This document shows positions 33,597 to 41,439 of a stretch of 41,439 nt of DNA, piece by piece. The stretch lies in assembly GCF_900142235.1 (NCBI RefSeq), contig NZ_FRAE01000021.1:1-41439 (forward strand), read 5' to 3'. Each line of letters opens with the position of its first letter. Within the stretch, counting starts at the first letter, position 1. The position numbers and the translations under genes are program-made. The DNA comes from Tepidibacter formicigenes DSM 15518 (GTDB lineage: Bacteria; Bacillota; Clostridia; Peptostreptococcales; Peptostreptococcaceae). The notes beneath the pieces were generated by a model. The model made no database searches. It saw only the letters and a list, made by a program, of their open reading frames with translations, and was not told the DNA's origin.

Positions 33597-34967
33597 TTAG
33601 TTTGAACTTATTATAATTATTTTCTCTGCATTAGTTATTGGAGGTAAACTCATTGTCATTATTGGGCTATGATAAATTTTAACCTTTGTTCCTTCTTTTA
33701 TGTCATCTATAGATAATTTCTTTCCTTCTTCATCTACTATTTCCGTTTTATCACTTACAGTAAACTCTATTCCATCATTCATATTTTCTCCTATAAATAT
33801 CATTTTTCCTTCTTTTATATCTCTTATTTTTGAAACTTCTCCTTCTTTACAGTAAACATCTTTTACAATTACTTTCTTCGCATTTGCTATTGGAGGTAAG
33901 CTTCTTGTCATTTTTGCATCATGATAAACTATTATATTTGAACTATTTTGTAAATCATTAACACCTAATTTCATTCCATCAGCAGTTACTATTTCTGTAT
34001 CTTCATTTATCATAAATTTAATTTTATCATACATTCCATTTCCTTCAACTAAAGCCATAACTCCAAATTTATTATTTTGAATTTTTTTAACTGTTCCTAT
34101 CATTTTATATAAACCAGTAGCTTCGTCAAAATATTCACTACCTCCAGCAAATACATTATCTTTCTCCTTTATAGATAATTCTAATTGAGAAGATACATTA
34201 ACAACATATTCTTTTGTATCTATGGATTTTTCTTTTCCTTCAAAATCTCTATATAAATTAAACTTTATAATTGTAGTCCCTTCTTTTAGCCCTTTTAATT
34301 TCCAAACATGTTCTCCACCCATTCCACAAATATTTGCTTCTTCATTCTCTTTTGAATAAGATTTAAAAGTATCAAAAACAACCTCAACTATATCTTTATT
34401 TTCAATATCATAATTCCATATATATCCTGTTGTCGGATTTTCTTTTAATTTAATTTCATTCTCATTACTTTTATTCAAAATAACAGTTTGATTATTTTCA
34501 TTCCAAATAATATTATATCCAACCACAGATGATATAAATCTTAAAGGTATATAAATCTTATCATTAATAACTTTAGCTGGTACATCTAATTCAATTTTTT
34601 CTGGTTCTCCTGTTAAATCATATTTGTGATATATTAATACTTCTTTATCTTCAATAGTCATTTTTATATCTGTATATTCAGTTTCAATATTAACTATTTT
34701 TTTATTTTTGTCCAATGTGATCTTAGCACCTAAATTTTCTACTATAAAGTTTACAGGTACAATAGTTCTTCCATCAAATATTACAGGCTTTTCATCAGGA
34801 AATATAATATCTTTTCCATCAATATTTACATTAATAGTTTTATCCTGTACATAAAGAGTTGGTACTGGCTGATAAAGATTCTTTTCAATTGCAAATATTG
34901 GTGATATAGATGTTGCTAAAATAGCTCCTAATAATGTTGTTGTTATAATATTTTTTTTAATATTCAT
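33597..34967 (-). CDS. secreted protein: copper-amine-oxidase-like N-domain, chagasin-type inhibitor domain, two C-terminal repeats
   Basis: 456 residues. Signal peptide about 1-26 (ending SPIFA). About 35-168: the two-lobed Cu_amine_oxidN1 stalk domain (DGRTIVPVNFIVENLGA, then YIPLRFISSVVGYNIIW), a surface module in Firmicutes. About 175-262: a chagasin/I42-like domain with the NPTTGY loop and GMGGEHVW loop of cysteine-protease inhibitors. About 330-455: two copies of a unit (FMINEDTEIV / FTVSDKTEIV ... SLPPI-NA-K). The arrangement suggests a secreted inhibitor of papain-like proteases on a display scaffold. Inhibitory activity is inferred from motifs only; the third chagasin loop (RPW) reads LYRDFEG here, so it is weak. 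Confidence 0.72.
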   Translation of the reverse strand: MNIKKNIITTTLLGAILATSISPIFAIEKNLYQPVPTLYVQDKTINVNIDGKDIIFPDEKPVIFDGRTIVPVNFIVENLGAKITLDKNKKIVNIETEYTDIKMTIEDKEVLIYHKYDLTGEPEKIELDVPAKVINDKIYIPLRFISSVVGYNIIWNENNQTVILNKSNENEIKLKENPTTGYIWNYDIENKDIVEVVFDTFKSYSKENEEANICGMGGEHVWKLKGLKEGTTIIKFNLYRDFEGKEKSIDTKEYVVNVSSQLELSIKEKDNVFAGGSEYFDEATGLYKMIGTVKKIQNNKFGVMALVEGNGMYDKIKFMINEDTEIVTADGMKLGVNDLQNSSNIIVYHDAKMTRSLPPIANAKKVIVKDVYCKEGEVSKIRDIKEGKMIFIGENMNDGIEFTVSDKTEIVDEEGKKLSIDDIKEGTKVKIYHSPIMTMSLPPITNAEKIIIISSN

Positions 34968-35033
34968 AGTAAATTTCTCCCTTTCTTTAATTGTTTTACA
35001 TATACTTAGACGAGTAAAAAATAAAAAAGTTCC

Positions 35034-35062
35034 ATTAATTCAAAAATATTTTTTGAATTAAT
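35034..35062. repeat. AT-rich perfect hairpin between divergent genes
   Basis: A 13-bp perfect inverted repeat ATTAATTCAAAAA / TTTTTGAATTAAT with a 3-base loop, between the chagasin-domain gene and arsR. No GC base is present except a single pair, so it is more likely a regulator site or chance in AT-rich DNA than a terminator. Confidence 0.35.
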
Positions 35063-35102
35063 TAAGAAATATATAAATATAATAATTTTATATGATATAT
35101 AA

Positions 35103-35140
35103 TTGACAAAGATATTGTTATATCGTAATATTATAATATA
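35103..35140 (+). promoter_or_regulatory. arsR promoter with ArsR-type operator
   Basis: TTGACA (35103-35108), 17 bases, TAATAT (35126-35131). The -10 is part of the 15-bp sequence TAATATTATAATATA (35126-35140), which recurs with one change before the downstream enzyme gene (35476). Occupation of this site would block polymerase, as in autoregulated ArsR repressors. Confidence 0.6.
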
Positions 35141-35162
35141 ATGTATCATAGGAGGAATATGA

Positions 35163-35447
35163 ATGGAAAACTATAAAAATGATACTAAGTTATTTGAAGA
35201 ATACTCAGAACTTTTAAAAGCTTTATCTCATCCTGTGAGACTTTGTATAGTTAAAGGACTTCTAGATAACGGATCAAGCAATGTATCTAATATGCAAAAT
35301 TGTCTTGACATGCCTCAATCTACCATATCTCAACATGTATCAAAATTAAAGTCTGCTGGAATAATAAGTGGAGAAAGAAATGGTCTTGAAATAATATATA
35401 AAGTATCTAATGATAAAGTAGAAAAAATAATAAAAGCATTATTTTAA
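35163..35447 (+). CDS. ArsR-family winged-helix repressor
   Basis: 94 residues. Classic ArsR fold: LLKALSHPVRLCIVKGLL, then the recognition helix QSTISQHVSKLKSAGIISGERNG and a short beta wing IIYKV. It has only two Cys, Cys28 (VRLC) and Cys47 (MQNC), and no metal-site CxC motif, so a persulfide or disulfide switch like SqrR/BigR is more likely than arsenic sensing. AGGAGG precedes the ATG. It is followed by the four-module sulfur-transfer enzyme, whose promoter region carries the same operator. Confidence 0.8.
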   Translation: MENYKNDTKLFEEYSELLKALSHPVRLCIVKGLLDNGSSNVSNMQNCLDMPQSTISQHVSKLKSAGIISGERNGLEIIYKVSNDKVEKIIKALF

Positions 35448-35475
35448 GTTTATTCTTTTTTTAAAATCAACATCA

Positions 35476-35490
35476 TAATATTTTAATATA
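35476..35490 (+). promoter_or_regulatory. second ArsR-type operator, before the sulfur-transfer enzyme
   Basis: TAATATTTTAATATA, identical to 35126-35140 except for one base, with similar flanks (ATC before, AATG after). It lies 25 bases before the ATG of the enzyme gene. Confidence 0.55.
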
Positions 35491-35514
35491 TAAATGTTAA
35501 GAAGGAGGATTAAT

Positions 35515-37974
35515 ATGAGTAAAAAAATAGTTATCGTTGGTGGAGTTGCAGGGGGTGCTTCTACTGCTGCAAGACTTAGAAGATTAGATGAAAATGCAAA
35601 AATAATAATGTTTGAAAGGGGAGAATATATATCTTTTGCCAACTGTGGACTTCCATATTATATAGGAGAAACTATAACCGAAAGAGATGCTTTACTTGTT
35701 CAAACAGTTGAAGGTATGTCTAAAAAATTTAATATGGATATAAGAAACTTAAGCGAAGTTACTAAAATAAATAAAGATAAGAAAACTGTTACTGTTAAAA
35801 ATTTAAGAACAAATGAAACTTATGAAGAAAGCTATGATTATTTAGTATTATCTCCTGGTGCAAGCCCAATAAAACCTCCTATTCCAGGAATTGATAAAGC
35901 TGATAATTTATTTACACTTAGAAATATTCCTGATACAGATGCTATAAAAGAATTTGTTGATAATAAAAAGCCTAAAAAAGCTGTTGTTGTAGGTGGAGGG
36001 TTTATAGGAATAGAAATGGCCGAAAACCTTCATGACAGAGGAATTGAAGTTACATTAGTTGAAATGGCAAATCAAATAATGGCTCCAGTGGACTTTGAAA
36101 TGGCAAGTATTCTTCATTCTCATATAAAAGATAAAGGCGTTAACTTAATTTTAGAAGATGGAGTTAAAGAATTTAAAAACAAAGGAAGAAAAATCCTTCT
36201 TTCAAGTGGAAAAGAAATAGAAGCTGATATGATTATTTTATCTATTGGTGTTAGACCAGAAAGTAATCTTGCAAAAGATGCTGGTCTTGAACTTGGTGAA
36301 AGAGGAACTATTAAAGTAGATGAAACTTTAAGAACTTCTGATAAAAATATTTATGCACTAGGTGATGCTGTTGAGGTTACAGATTATATAAACAAAAAAC
36401 CTACAATGATTCCTCTTGCTTGGCCAGCTAACAGACAAGGAAGACTAGTTGCTGATCATATAAATGGTAGAAATGTTAAATATAACGGAACAATGGGTAC
36501 TTCTATTGCAAAAGTATTTGATATGACAGTAGCTTCTACTGGTAATAACGAAAAAACTTTAAAAAGATTAGGTATAGAATACAAAGCTATACACATTCAT
36601 CCAGGTTCTCACGCAGGATATTATCCTGGAGCATTCCCTATAGCACTAAAATTAATATTTGATCCTAAGGATGGTAAAATATTCGGTGCTCAAGGTGTAG
36701 GTTATGATGGAGTTGATAAACGTATAGACGTTATAGCTACAGCTATTAAAGGAGGGCTTACTGTATTTAATCTTCCTGATTTAGAGCTTGCTTATGCTCC
36801 TCCATATTCATCCGCTAAAGATCCTGTAAATATGGCAGGATATGTAGCATCTAATATAATAGAAGGTTTAGTAGACATTGTTTACTGGGATGAGATAGAT
36901 GAAATAATTAAAAATGGCGGTCTTTTAATAGATGTAAGAGATGAAATTGAAAGAGATATGGGATATATTAAAGGATCTATTAATATTCCTTTAGGCGAAC
37001 TTAGAAGTAGGCTTAATGAAATTCCAAAAGATAAAGAAATATACGTAACTTGTCAAGTAGGACTTAGAGGATATTTGGCTGCTAGAATTTTAATGCAAAA
37101 TGGATACAAGGTTAAAAATTTAGACGGCGGATATAAAACTTATTCATCTGTATTTGGATCAGATTTTGAAAATAACTGTACTCCTGATGTTGATGATTCT
37201 GGAGTAGCTCATATAAATACTAATTGTCTTGAAGAAATTGTTCCTAAAATATCTTTAAACGCTTGTGGTCTTCAATGTCCAGGTCCTATTATGAAAGTAT
37301 ATCAAAATATAGAAAATATGAATGAAGGTGAAGTTCTCGAAGTAACTGCAAGCGATCCTGGATTTGCGAAAGATATTAAATCTTGGTGTGAAAAAACAGG
37401 TAATACACTTTTAAAATCAAGCTTTGAAAACAAAGCATTTAAAGCTTTAATTCAAAAAGGAAAAAATAATAATATAAATAGTGCTAATGTTCTACAAGAA
37501 ACAAAAGATGGAGCTACAATGGTAGTATTCAGTGGTGATTTAGATAAAGCCATAGCTTCATTTATAATAGCATCAGGTGCTGCTTCTATGGGTAAAAAAG
37601 TAACTATGTTCTTTACATTCTGGGGACTTAATGTATTAAGAAAACAAGATAGCCCTAAAGTTGAAAAGGATATGCTTGAAAAAATGTTTGGTATGATGAT
37701 GCCAAAAGGTCCATCAAAACTTCCTCTTTCTAAAATGCATATGGGAGGTATGGGTCCTAAAATGATAAATTATGTTATGGAAAAGAAAAATGTAGATTCT
37801 CTTGAAACTTTAATGAAAAATGCCATGGATTTAGGAGTTAAAATTGTAGCTTGTGCTATGTCTATGGATATAATGGGAATTAAAGAAGAAGAACTTATCG
37901 ATGGAGTTGAAATCGGAGGAGTTGCTTCATACCTTGGAGCGGCTGAAGATTCTGGTTTAAACTTATTTATATAA
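35515..37974 (+). CDS. four-module sulfur-transfer enzyme: CoA-disulfide reductase, rhodanese, TusA, DsrE-like
   Basis: 819 residues from the ATG at 35515 (GGAGG upstream). (1) About 1-450: FAD/NAD(P)-disulfide reductase of the CoA-disulfide reductase type, with GGVAGGASTAARLRR, the single redox Cys44 (SFANCGLPYYIG) and LGDAVE. (2) About 455-550: rhodanese domain with active-site Cys513 (TCQVGLRG). (3) About 580-650: TusA domain with Cys584 and the CPGP Cys588. (4) About 665-819: DsrE/DsrF-like domain (TMVVFSGDLDKAIASFIIASGAA; KIVACAMSMDIMG). The order fits reduction of persulfide or polysulfide and relay of sulfur along one chain. Target and sulfur source are unknown. Confidence 0.85.
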   Translation: MSKKIVIVGGVAGGASTAARLRRLDENAKIIMFERGEYISFANCGLPYYIGETITERDALLVQTVEGMSKKFNMDIRNLSEVTKINKDKKTVTVKNLRTNETYEESYDYLVLSPGASPIKPPIPGIDKADNLFTLRNIPDTDAIKEFVDNKKPKKAVVVGGGFIGIEMAENLHDRGIEVTLVEMANQIMAPVDFEMASILHSHIKDKGVNLILEDGVKEFKNKGRKILLSSGKEIEADMIILSIGVRPESNLAKDAGLELGERGTIKVDETLRTSDKNIYALGDAVEVTDYINKKPTMIPLAWPANRQGRLVADHINGRNVKYNGTMGTSIAKVFDMTVASTGNNEKTLKRLGIEYKAIHIHPGSHAGYYPGAFPIALKLIFDPKDGKIFGAQGVGYDGVDKRIDVIATAIKGGLTVFNLPDLELAYAPPYSSAKDPVNMAGYVASNIIEGLVDIVYWDEIDEIIKNGGLLIDVRDEIERDMGYIKGSINIPLGELRSRLNEIPKDKEIYVTCQVGLRGYLAARILMQNGYKVKNLDGGYKTYSSVFGSDFENNCTPDVDDSGVAHINTNCLEEIVPKISLNACGLQCPGPIMKVYQNIENMNEGEVLEVTASDPGFAKDIKSWCEKTGNTLLKSSFENKAFKALIQKGKNNNINSANVLQETKDGATMVVFSGDLDKAIASFIIASGAASMGKKVTMFFTFWGLNVLRKQDSPKVEKDMLEKMFGMMMPKGPSKLPLSKMHMGGMGPKMINYVMEKKNVDSLETLMKNAMDLGVKIVACAMSMDIMGIKEEELIDGVEIGGVASYLGAAEDSGLNLFI

Positions 37975-38010
37975 GTAAAAATGGGAGCTTCAATAGCTCC
38001 CATTTTTACT
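37974..38010. terminator. bidirectional terminator between the sulfur-transfer gene and adhE
   Basis: A 16-bp perfect stem AGTAAAAATGGGAGCT / AGCTCCCATTTTTACT with a 5-base loop, starting at the last base of the forward stop codon and including the reverse adhE stop codon. T runs lie on both strands. Confidence 0.8.
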
Positions 38011-40606
38011 TACTTGTTTTTCCATAAGCTTTTTTGTATATATCAGCTAATTCTGAAACTAGTGGTAGTTTAGGATTTGCTGGTGTACACTGATCTTCAA
38101 ATGCTTTATCAGAAAGTTCTTCTATTTTATCAAAATATTCTTTTTCATCAATTCCACATTCTTTAATAGACATTGGAACATTTAATTCTTTCATTAAGTT
38201 TTTCACTGCTTCTATTAAAGATTTTACTCCTTCTTCTACAGTATCTGCTTTTAATCCTAAAGCTTTTGCAATTTCTGCATATTTTCTATCTGCTATAAAT
38301 TCTTTATATTTAGGGAATGCTGCAAATTTCTTAGGCTTAGCTGCATTATACTCTATTACATGAGGAAGAAGTATTGCATTTGCTCTACCATGTGGTATAT
38401 GGAATTCTCCACCTAGCTTGTGAGCAAGAGAATGGTTTATTCCAAGGAATGCATTAGTGAATGCCATTCCTGCCATACAAGAAGCATTGTGCATTTTTTC
38501 TCTAGCTTCTTTATCATTTCCATTTCTATATGCTCTTGGTAAATATTCAAATACTAATTGTATAGCTTTTATAGCCAGTGCATCTGTAAAGTCTGTAGCC
38601 ATTATAGACACATATGCCTCTATTGCATGTGTTAAAACATCCATCCCTGTATCTGCTGTAACCCCTGCTGGAACTGTCATTACAAAACTTGGATCTAATA
38701 TTGCTACATCTGGAGTTAACTCATAATCAGCAAGAGGATATTTAATATTATTTTTCTTGTCAGTTATAACAGAGAATGCTGTAACTTCTGAGCCTGTTCC
38801 TGATGTAGTAGGAATTGCTACCATCTTAGCAAGCTTTCCTAGTTTAGGGAATTTAAATGTTCTCTTTCTTATATCCATAAATTTAAGCTTTAATCCATTG
38901 AAATCTGCATCTGGATGTTCATAGAATAACCACATTCCTTTTGCAGCATCCATGGCAGATCCTCCACCTAAAGCTATTATAGTCTCTGGCTTAAATGCTT
39001 TCATTAAGTTCGCTCCAGCCATTACTGTTTCAACTGATGGATCTGGCTCTACATCTGAGAATATTTCAATCATCACATTGTTCATTCTCTTTCTTAAATG
39101 ATACATTACCTTATCTACATATCCAAGTTCAACCATCATTCTATCTGTAACTATAACAACTCTATTTACATCTGGCATTTTAGTTAAATATTGAACTGAA
39201 CCAAATTCATGATATATTTTTTCAGGAACTTTAAACCACTGCATATTCACTCTTCTTTTCGCCACCTTTTTAACATTTATTAAGTTTACTGCTGATACGT
39301 TATCTGTAGTTGAATTATTACCCATAGATCCACATCCAAGAGTAAGTGATGGCATATTAGCATTATATATATCACCTATAGCTCCATGAGTTGATGGTGC
39401 ATTTACTAAAAGTCTACCTGTTCTAACTCTTTTGCTAAATTCATATATTACATCATCATCGTTTGAATGAATTACAGCAGAATGTCCAAGTCCACCAAAT
39501 TCAGTCATTTCTATAGCTCTTTTTATTCCTTCTTCACTATTTTTTACTTTGTAACATGCAAGTACAGGACTTAATTTTTCTTTAGATAATGGATATTTAG
39601 GTCCTACTCCTTCAAGCTCTGCAATTAATATTTTAGTATCTTCAGGAACATTAAGTCCTGCCATTTTAGCTATTTTATATGCACTTTGTCCTACTATATC
39701 AGGATTAATGGTACATTTTTCTTCATTTACAACTAGTTTTTGAAGCTTAGCCATTTCTTCTTTATTTAAAAAGTAACAGTTATATTCTTTCATTAAATTA
39801 ACTACATTTTTGTATATTTCTTGATCTATTATAACAGCTTGCTCTGATGCACATATCATACCATTATCGAATGTTTTAGAAAGTATTAAATCATTAACAG
39901 CCTGTCTTATATCAGCTGTTTTTTCTATATAACAAGGAACATTACCAGCACCAACACCTAATGCTGGTTTCCCTGAAGAATAAGCAGCTTTAACCATTCC
40001 AGGTCCACCTGTTGCTAGTATTAAAGCAACACCATCATGCTTCATTAAAAAATTTGAAGCTTCAATAGACGGTTCTTCTATCCATTGAATACAATTTTCT
40101 GGAGCTCCAGCCTTTATAGCAGCATCTCTAACTATTCTTGCAGCTTCAACTGAACACTTTTGAGCTGATGGATGAAAACTAAATATTATTGGATTTCTAG
40201 TTTTCATTGAAATTATAGATTTAAACATAGTAGTTGAAGTAGGATTTGTAACAGGTGTAACTCCTGCTATAACACCAATAGGTTCAGCAACTAATGTATA
40301 TCCTTCTTCTTCATTTTCTTCTATAATTCCTACTGTTTTATCGTATTTTACACTATGATATACATATTCTGTTGCAAACATATTTTTCGTTATTTTATCT
40401 TCATAAATTCCTCTTCCAGTTTCTTCAACTGCCATTTTAGCAAGTTTCATATGTTTATCAAGACCAGCAAGAGCCATTTCTTTAACTATATTATCAACTG
40501 TCTCTTGATCTAATTTTAAAAATTCCTCTTTAGCTTTATTTGCCTTTTTAACTAACTCATCTATCATAAATTTAGGATCTTTCTTTTGCTTTTCAACTTT
40601 TGACAT
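38006..40606 (-). CDS. adhE: bifunctional acetaldehyde-CoA/alcohol dehydrogenase AdhE
   Basis: 866 residues, the normal AdhE length. The N-terminal half is the acetyl-CoA-reducing aldehyde dehydrogenase (PVTNPTSTTMFKSI near 115; nucleophile Cys in NGMICASEQAV near 252). The C-terminal half is an iron-dependent alcohol dehydrogenase (IALGGGSAMDAAKGMW near 552; metal-binding HKLGGEFHIPHGRANAILLPH near 730). It makes ethanol from acetyl-CoA with two NADH, forming spirosomes in other species. AAGGAGG precedes the ATG. Single-gene unit with a near-consensus promoter and a palindrome in the 5' leader. Confidence 0.95.
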   Translation of the reverse strand: MSKVEKQKKDPKFMIDELVKKANKAKEEFLKLDQETVDNIVKEMALAGLDKHMKLAKMAVEETGRGIYEDKITKNMFATEYVYHSVKYDKTVGIIEENEEEGYTLVAEPIGVIAGVTPVTNPTSTTMFKSIISMKTRNPIIFSFHPSAQKCSVEAARIVRDAAIKAGAPENCIQWIEEPSIEASNFLMKHDGVALILATGGPGMVKAAYSSGKPALGVGAGNVPCYIEKTADIRQAVNDLILSKTFDNGMICASEQAVIIDQEIYKNVVNLMKEYNCYFLNKEEMAKLQKLVVNEEKCTINPDIVGQSAYKIAKMAGLNVPEDTKILIAELEGVGPKYPLSKEKLSPVLACYKVKNSEEGIKRAIEMTEFGGLGHSAVIHSNDDDVIYEFSKRVRTGRLLVNAPSTHGAIGDIYNANMPSLTLGCGSMGNNSTTDNVSAVNLINVKKVAKRRVNMQWFKVPEKIYHEFGSVQYLTKMPDVNRVVIVTDRMMVELGYVDKVMYHLRKRMNNVMIEIFSDVEPDPSVETVMAGANLMKAFKPETIIALGGGSAMDAAKGMWLFYEHPDADFNGLKLKFMDIRKRTFKFPKLGKLAKMVAIPTTSGTGSEVTAFSVITDKKNNIKYPLADYELTPDVAILDPSFVMTVPAGVTADTGMDVLTHAIEAYVSIMATDFTDALAIKAIQLVFEYLPRAYRNGNDKEAREKMHNASCMAGMAFTNAFLGINHSLAHKLGGEFHIPHGRANAILLPHVIEYNAAKPKKFAAFPKYKEFIADRKYAEIAKALGLKADTVEEGVKSLIEAVKNLMKELNVPMSIKECGIDEKEYFDKIEELSDKAFEDQCTPANPKLPLVSELADIYKKAYGKTSK

Positions 40607-40629
40607 AATATAACCTCCTTAGAGTTTGA

Positions 40630-40686
40630 TAGTTATTTAACTAACTTTGTTGTATTTATAGTACTACTTTTTTAAAATATTGTCAA
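40630..40686 (-). promoter_or_regulatory. adhE promoter and leader palindrome
   Basis: Reverse strand: TTGACA (40686-40681), 17 bases, TACTAT (40663-40658). Between the expected start and the ribosome binding site is the perfect inverted repeat TAGTTATTTAACTA (40630-40643). It is not a clear Rex site (TTGTTAA-N4-TTAACAA), but related half-sites (TTGTTAA) occur further upstream near 40803. Confidence 0.5.
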
Positions 40687-40907
40687 TAATATTATTTTAA
40701 TTTTTTTTAAAAAAATTATATCTTCGCAGGAAAACGTTTTATTTTCAATGTTAGCTTTTTGTTTTTAATTAAATTAATAATTAAATATTTCTTTAGATTT
40801 ATTTAACAAATTATATGTTTTATTCTTTTATAAATATATATTTTTGAATTTTATAGAAATGTTAGTTATTAGTTTAACAATTATATGTAAAAAAATAAAA
40901 AAAGATT

Positions 40908-41024
<117 letters not shown>

Positions 41025-41060
41025 TAATCTTTTTCAAAATTTTAATATATTTAATATAAC

Positions 41061-41136
41061 TGGTGCCCAGAGGCGGAATCGAACCACCGACACGGGGATT
41101 TTCAGTCCCCTGCTCTACCGACTGAGCTATCTGGGC
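41061..41136 (-). tRNA. tRNA-Phe (GAA)
   Basis: 76 bases with an encoded CCA. Full cloverleaf: acceptor GCCCAGA, D-arm GCTCAGTCGGTAGAGC, anticodon loop CTGAAAA, and T-arm GGTTCGATTCC. Confidence 0.93.
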
Positions 41137-41140
41137 AAAG

Positions 41141-41217
41141 TGGTGGGCCTTCAGGGACTCGAACCCCAGACCTACCGGTTATGAGCCGGGCGCTCTAACC
41201 AACTGAGCTAAAGGCCC
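41141..41217 (-). tRNA. tRNA with CAT anticodon (tRNA-Met or lysidine tRNA-Ile)
   Basis: 77 bases, encoded CCA, acceptor GGGCCTT, anticodon loop CTCATAA, T-arm GGTTCGAGTCC. It has no initiator-type C-A start, so it is elongator Met or Ile(CAU modified by TilS); the two cannot be told apart by eye. Confidence 0.9.
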
Positions 41218-41230
41218 ACTTTATCATCTA

Positions 41231-41307
<77 letters not shown>

Positions 41308-41320
41308 TTATATATTTAAT

Positions 41321-41397
41321 TGGCGACCTGGAAGGGACTCGAACCCTCGACCTCCAGCGTGACAGGCTGGCATTCTAACCAACTGAACTACCAGGCC
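41321..41397 (-). tRNA. tRNA-Asp (GTC)
   Basis: 77 bases, encoded CCA, acceptor GGCCTGG, anticodon loop CTGTCAC, and T-arm GGTTCGAGTCC. Confidence 0.93.
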
Positions 41398-41402
41398 ATA
41401 AT

Positions 41403-41439
41403 TGGTGGGCTCAACAGGGCTCGAACCTGTGACCCCCTG
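41403..41439 (-). tRNA. partial tRNA (3' half, cut by the window edge)
   Basis: The 3' half only: T-arm with GGTTCGAGCC, acceptor TGAGCCC and encoded CCA. The anticodon lies outside the window, so the amino acid cannot be given; Val or Lys would fit the variable loop. Confidence 0.8.

Overview
The window looks like a chromosomal segment of a low-GC, anaerobic, Clostridium-type Firmicute. Coding sequence and spacers are very AT-rich, ribosome binding sites are strong (GGAGG), Rho-independent hairpins are plentiful, and fermentation genes (an 866-residue AdhE, two class II aldolases) sit beside an rRNA/tRNA cluster. I cannot name the species.

Layout. (1) 1-2950 is the end of a mobile element: a frameshifted IS91-type transposase N-terminus, a two-gene unit with a DUF6414-like protein, a small reverse-strand ORF, and a tyrosine integrase that ends 81 bp from the 3' end of rlmD. 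(2) 2997-7663 is a reverse-strand RNA-modification operon: DUF1904 protein, RsmF-like m5C methyltransferase, RsuA-like pseudouridine synthase, PHP phosphatase, RlmD. A MITE-like element sits between the rsmF-like and rsuA-like genes. (3) 8089-10071 holds two divergent class II fructose-bisphosphate aldolases in tandem, each with its own terminator. (4) 10149-12740 holds an acidic hypothetical protein, a nucleotidase, a membrane/coiled protein, a small membrane ORF and a decayed metA relic. (5) 12747-16157 is an ECF-type sigma factor, anti-sigma factor and ABC exporter operon. (6) 16400-19384 is a TPP-riboswitch operon for uptake of a thiamine precursor (thiamine-binding protein, ThiX, ThiY, ThiZ). 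A candidate small RNA is encoded between regions 5 and 6. (7) 19397-23981 holds housekeeping genes: metallophosphoesterase, small alarmone synthetase, MBL hydrolase, YkgJ-type Cys-cluster protein, an 81-residue hypothetical protein and a lipid kinase. (8) 24289-28724 holds two DMT-family transporters, one coupled to a large GltD-HdrC-HdrB-like fusion. (9) 28973-32086 holds a YitT-like protein, a duplicated regulatory region around an iron-alcohol-dehydrogenase relic, an HxlR regulator and a PAS-AAA-Fis sigma54 activator. (10) 32119-34967 holds a radical SAM protein, a small partner, a dispersed repeat, and a secreted protein with a chagasin-like inhibitor domain. (11) 35163-37974 is an ArsR regulator with a four-module sulfur-transfer enzyme (CoA-disulfide reductase, rhodanese, TusA, DsrE-like). 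Both genes are preceded by nearly the same 15-bp operator-like sequence. (12) 38006-40606 is adhE, and 40908-41439 is a 5S rRNA preceded by at least five tRNA genes.

The most interesting items are signals between and inside conventional genes: gene relics (metA, Fe-ADH), a MITE that supplies the stop codon of the rsmF-like gene, a repeat found at two places and partly in tandem, a duplicated HxlR control region, and the ArsR/sulfur-transfer regulon. No CRISPR array, prophage structural module or toxin gene was seen. Assignments rest on motif recognition by eye, and no database search was run.
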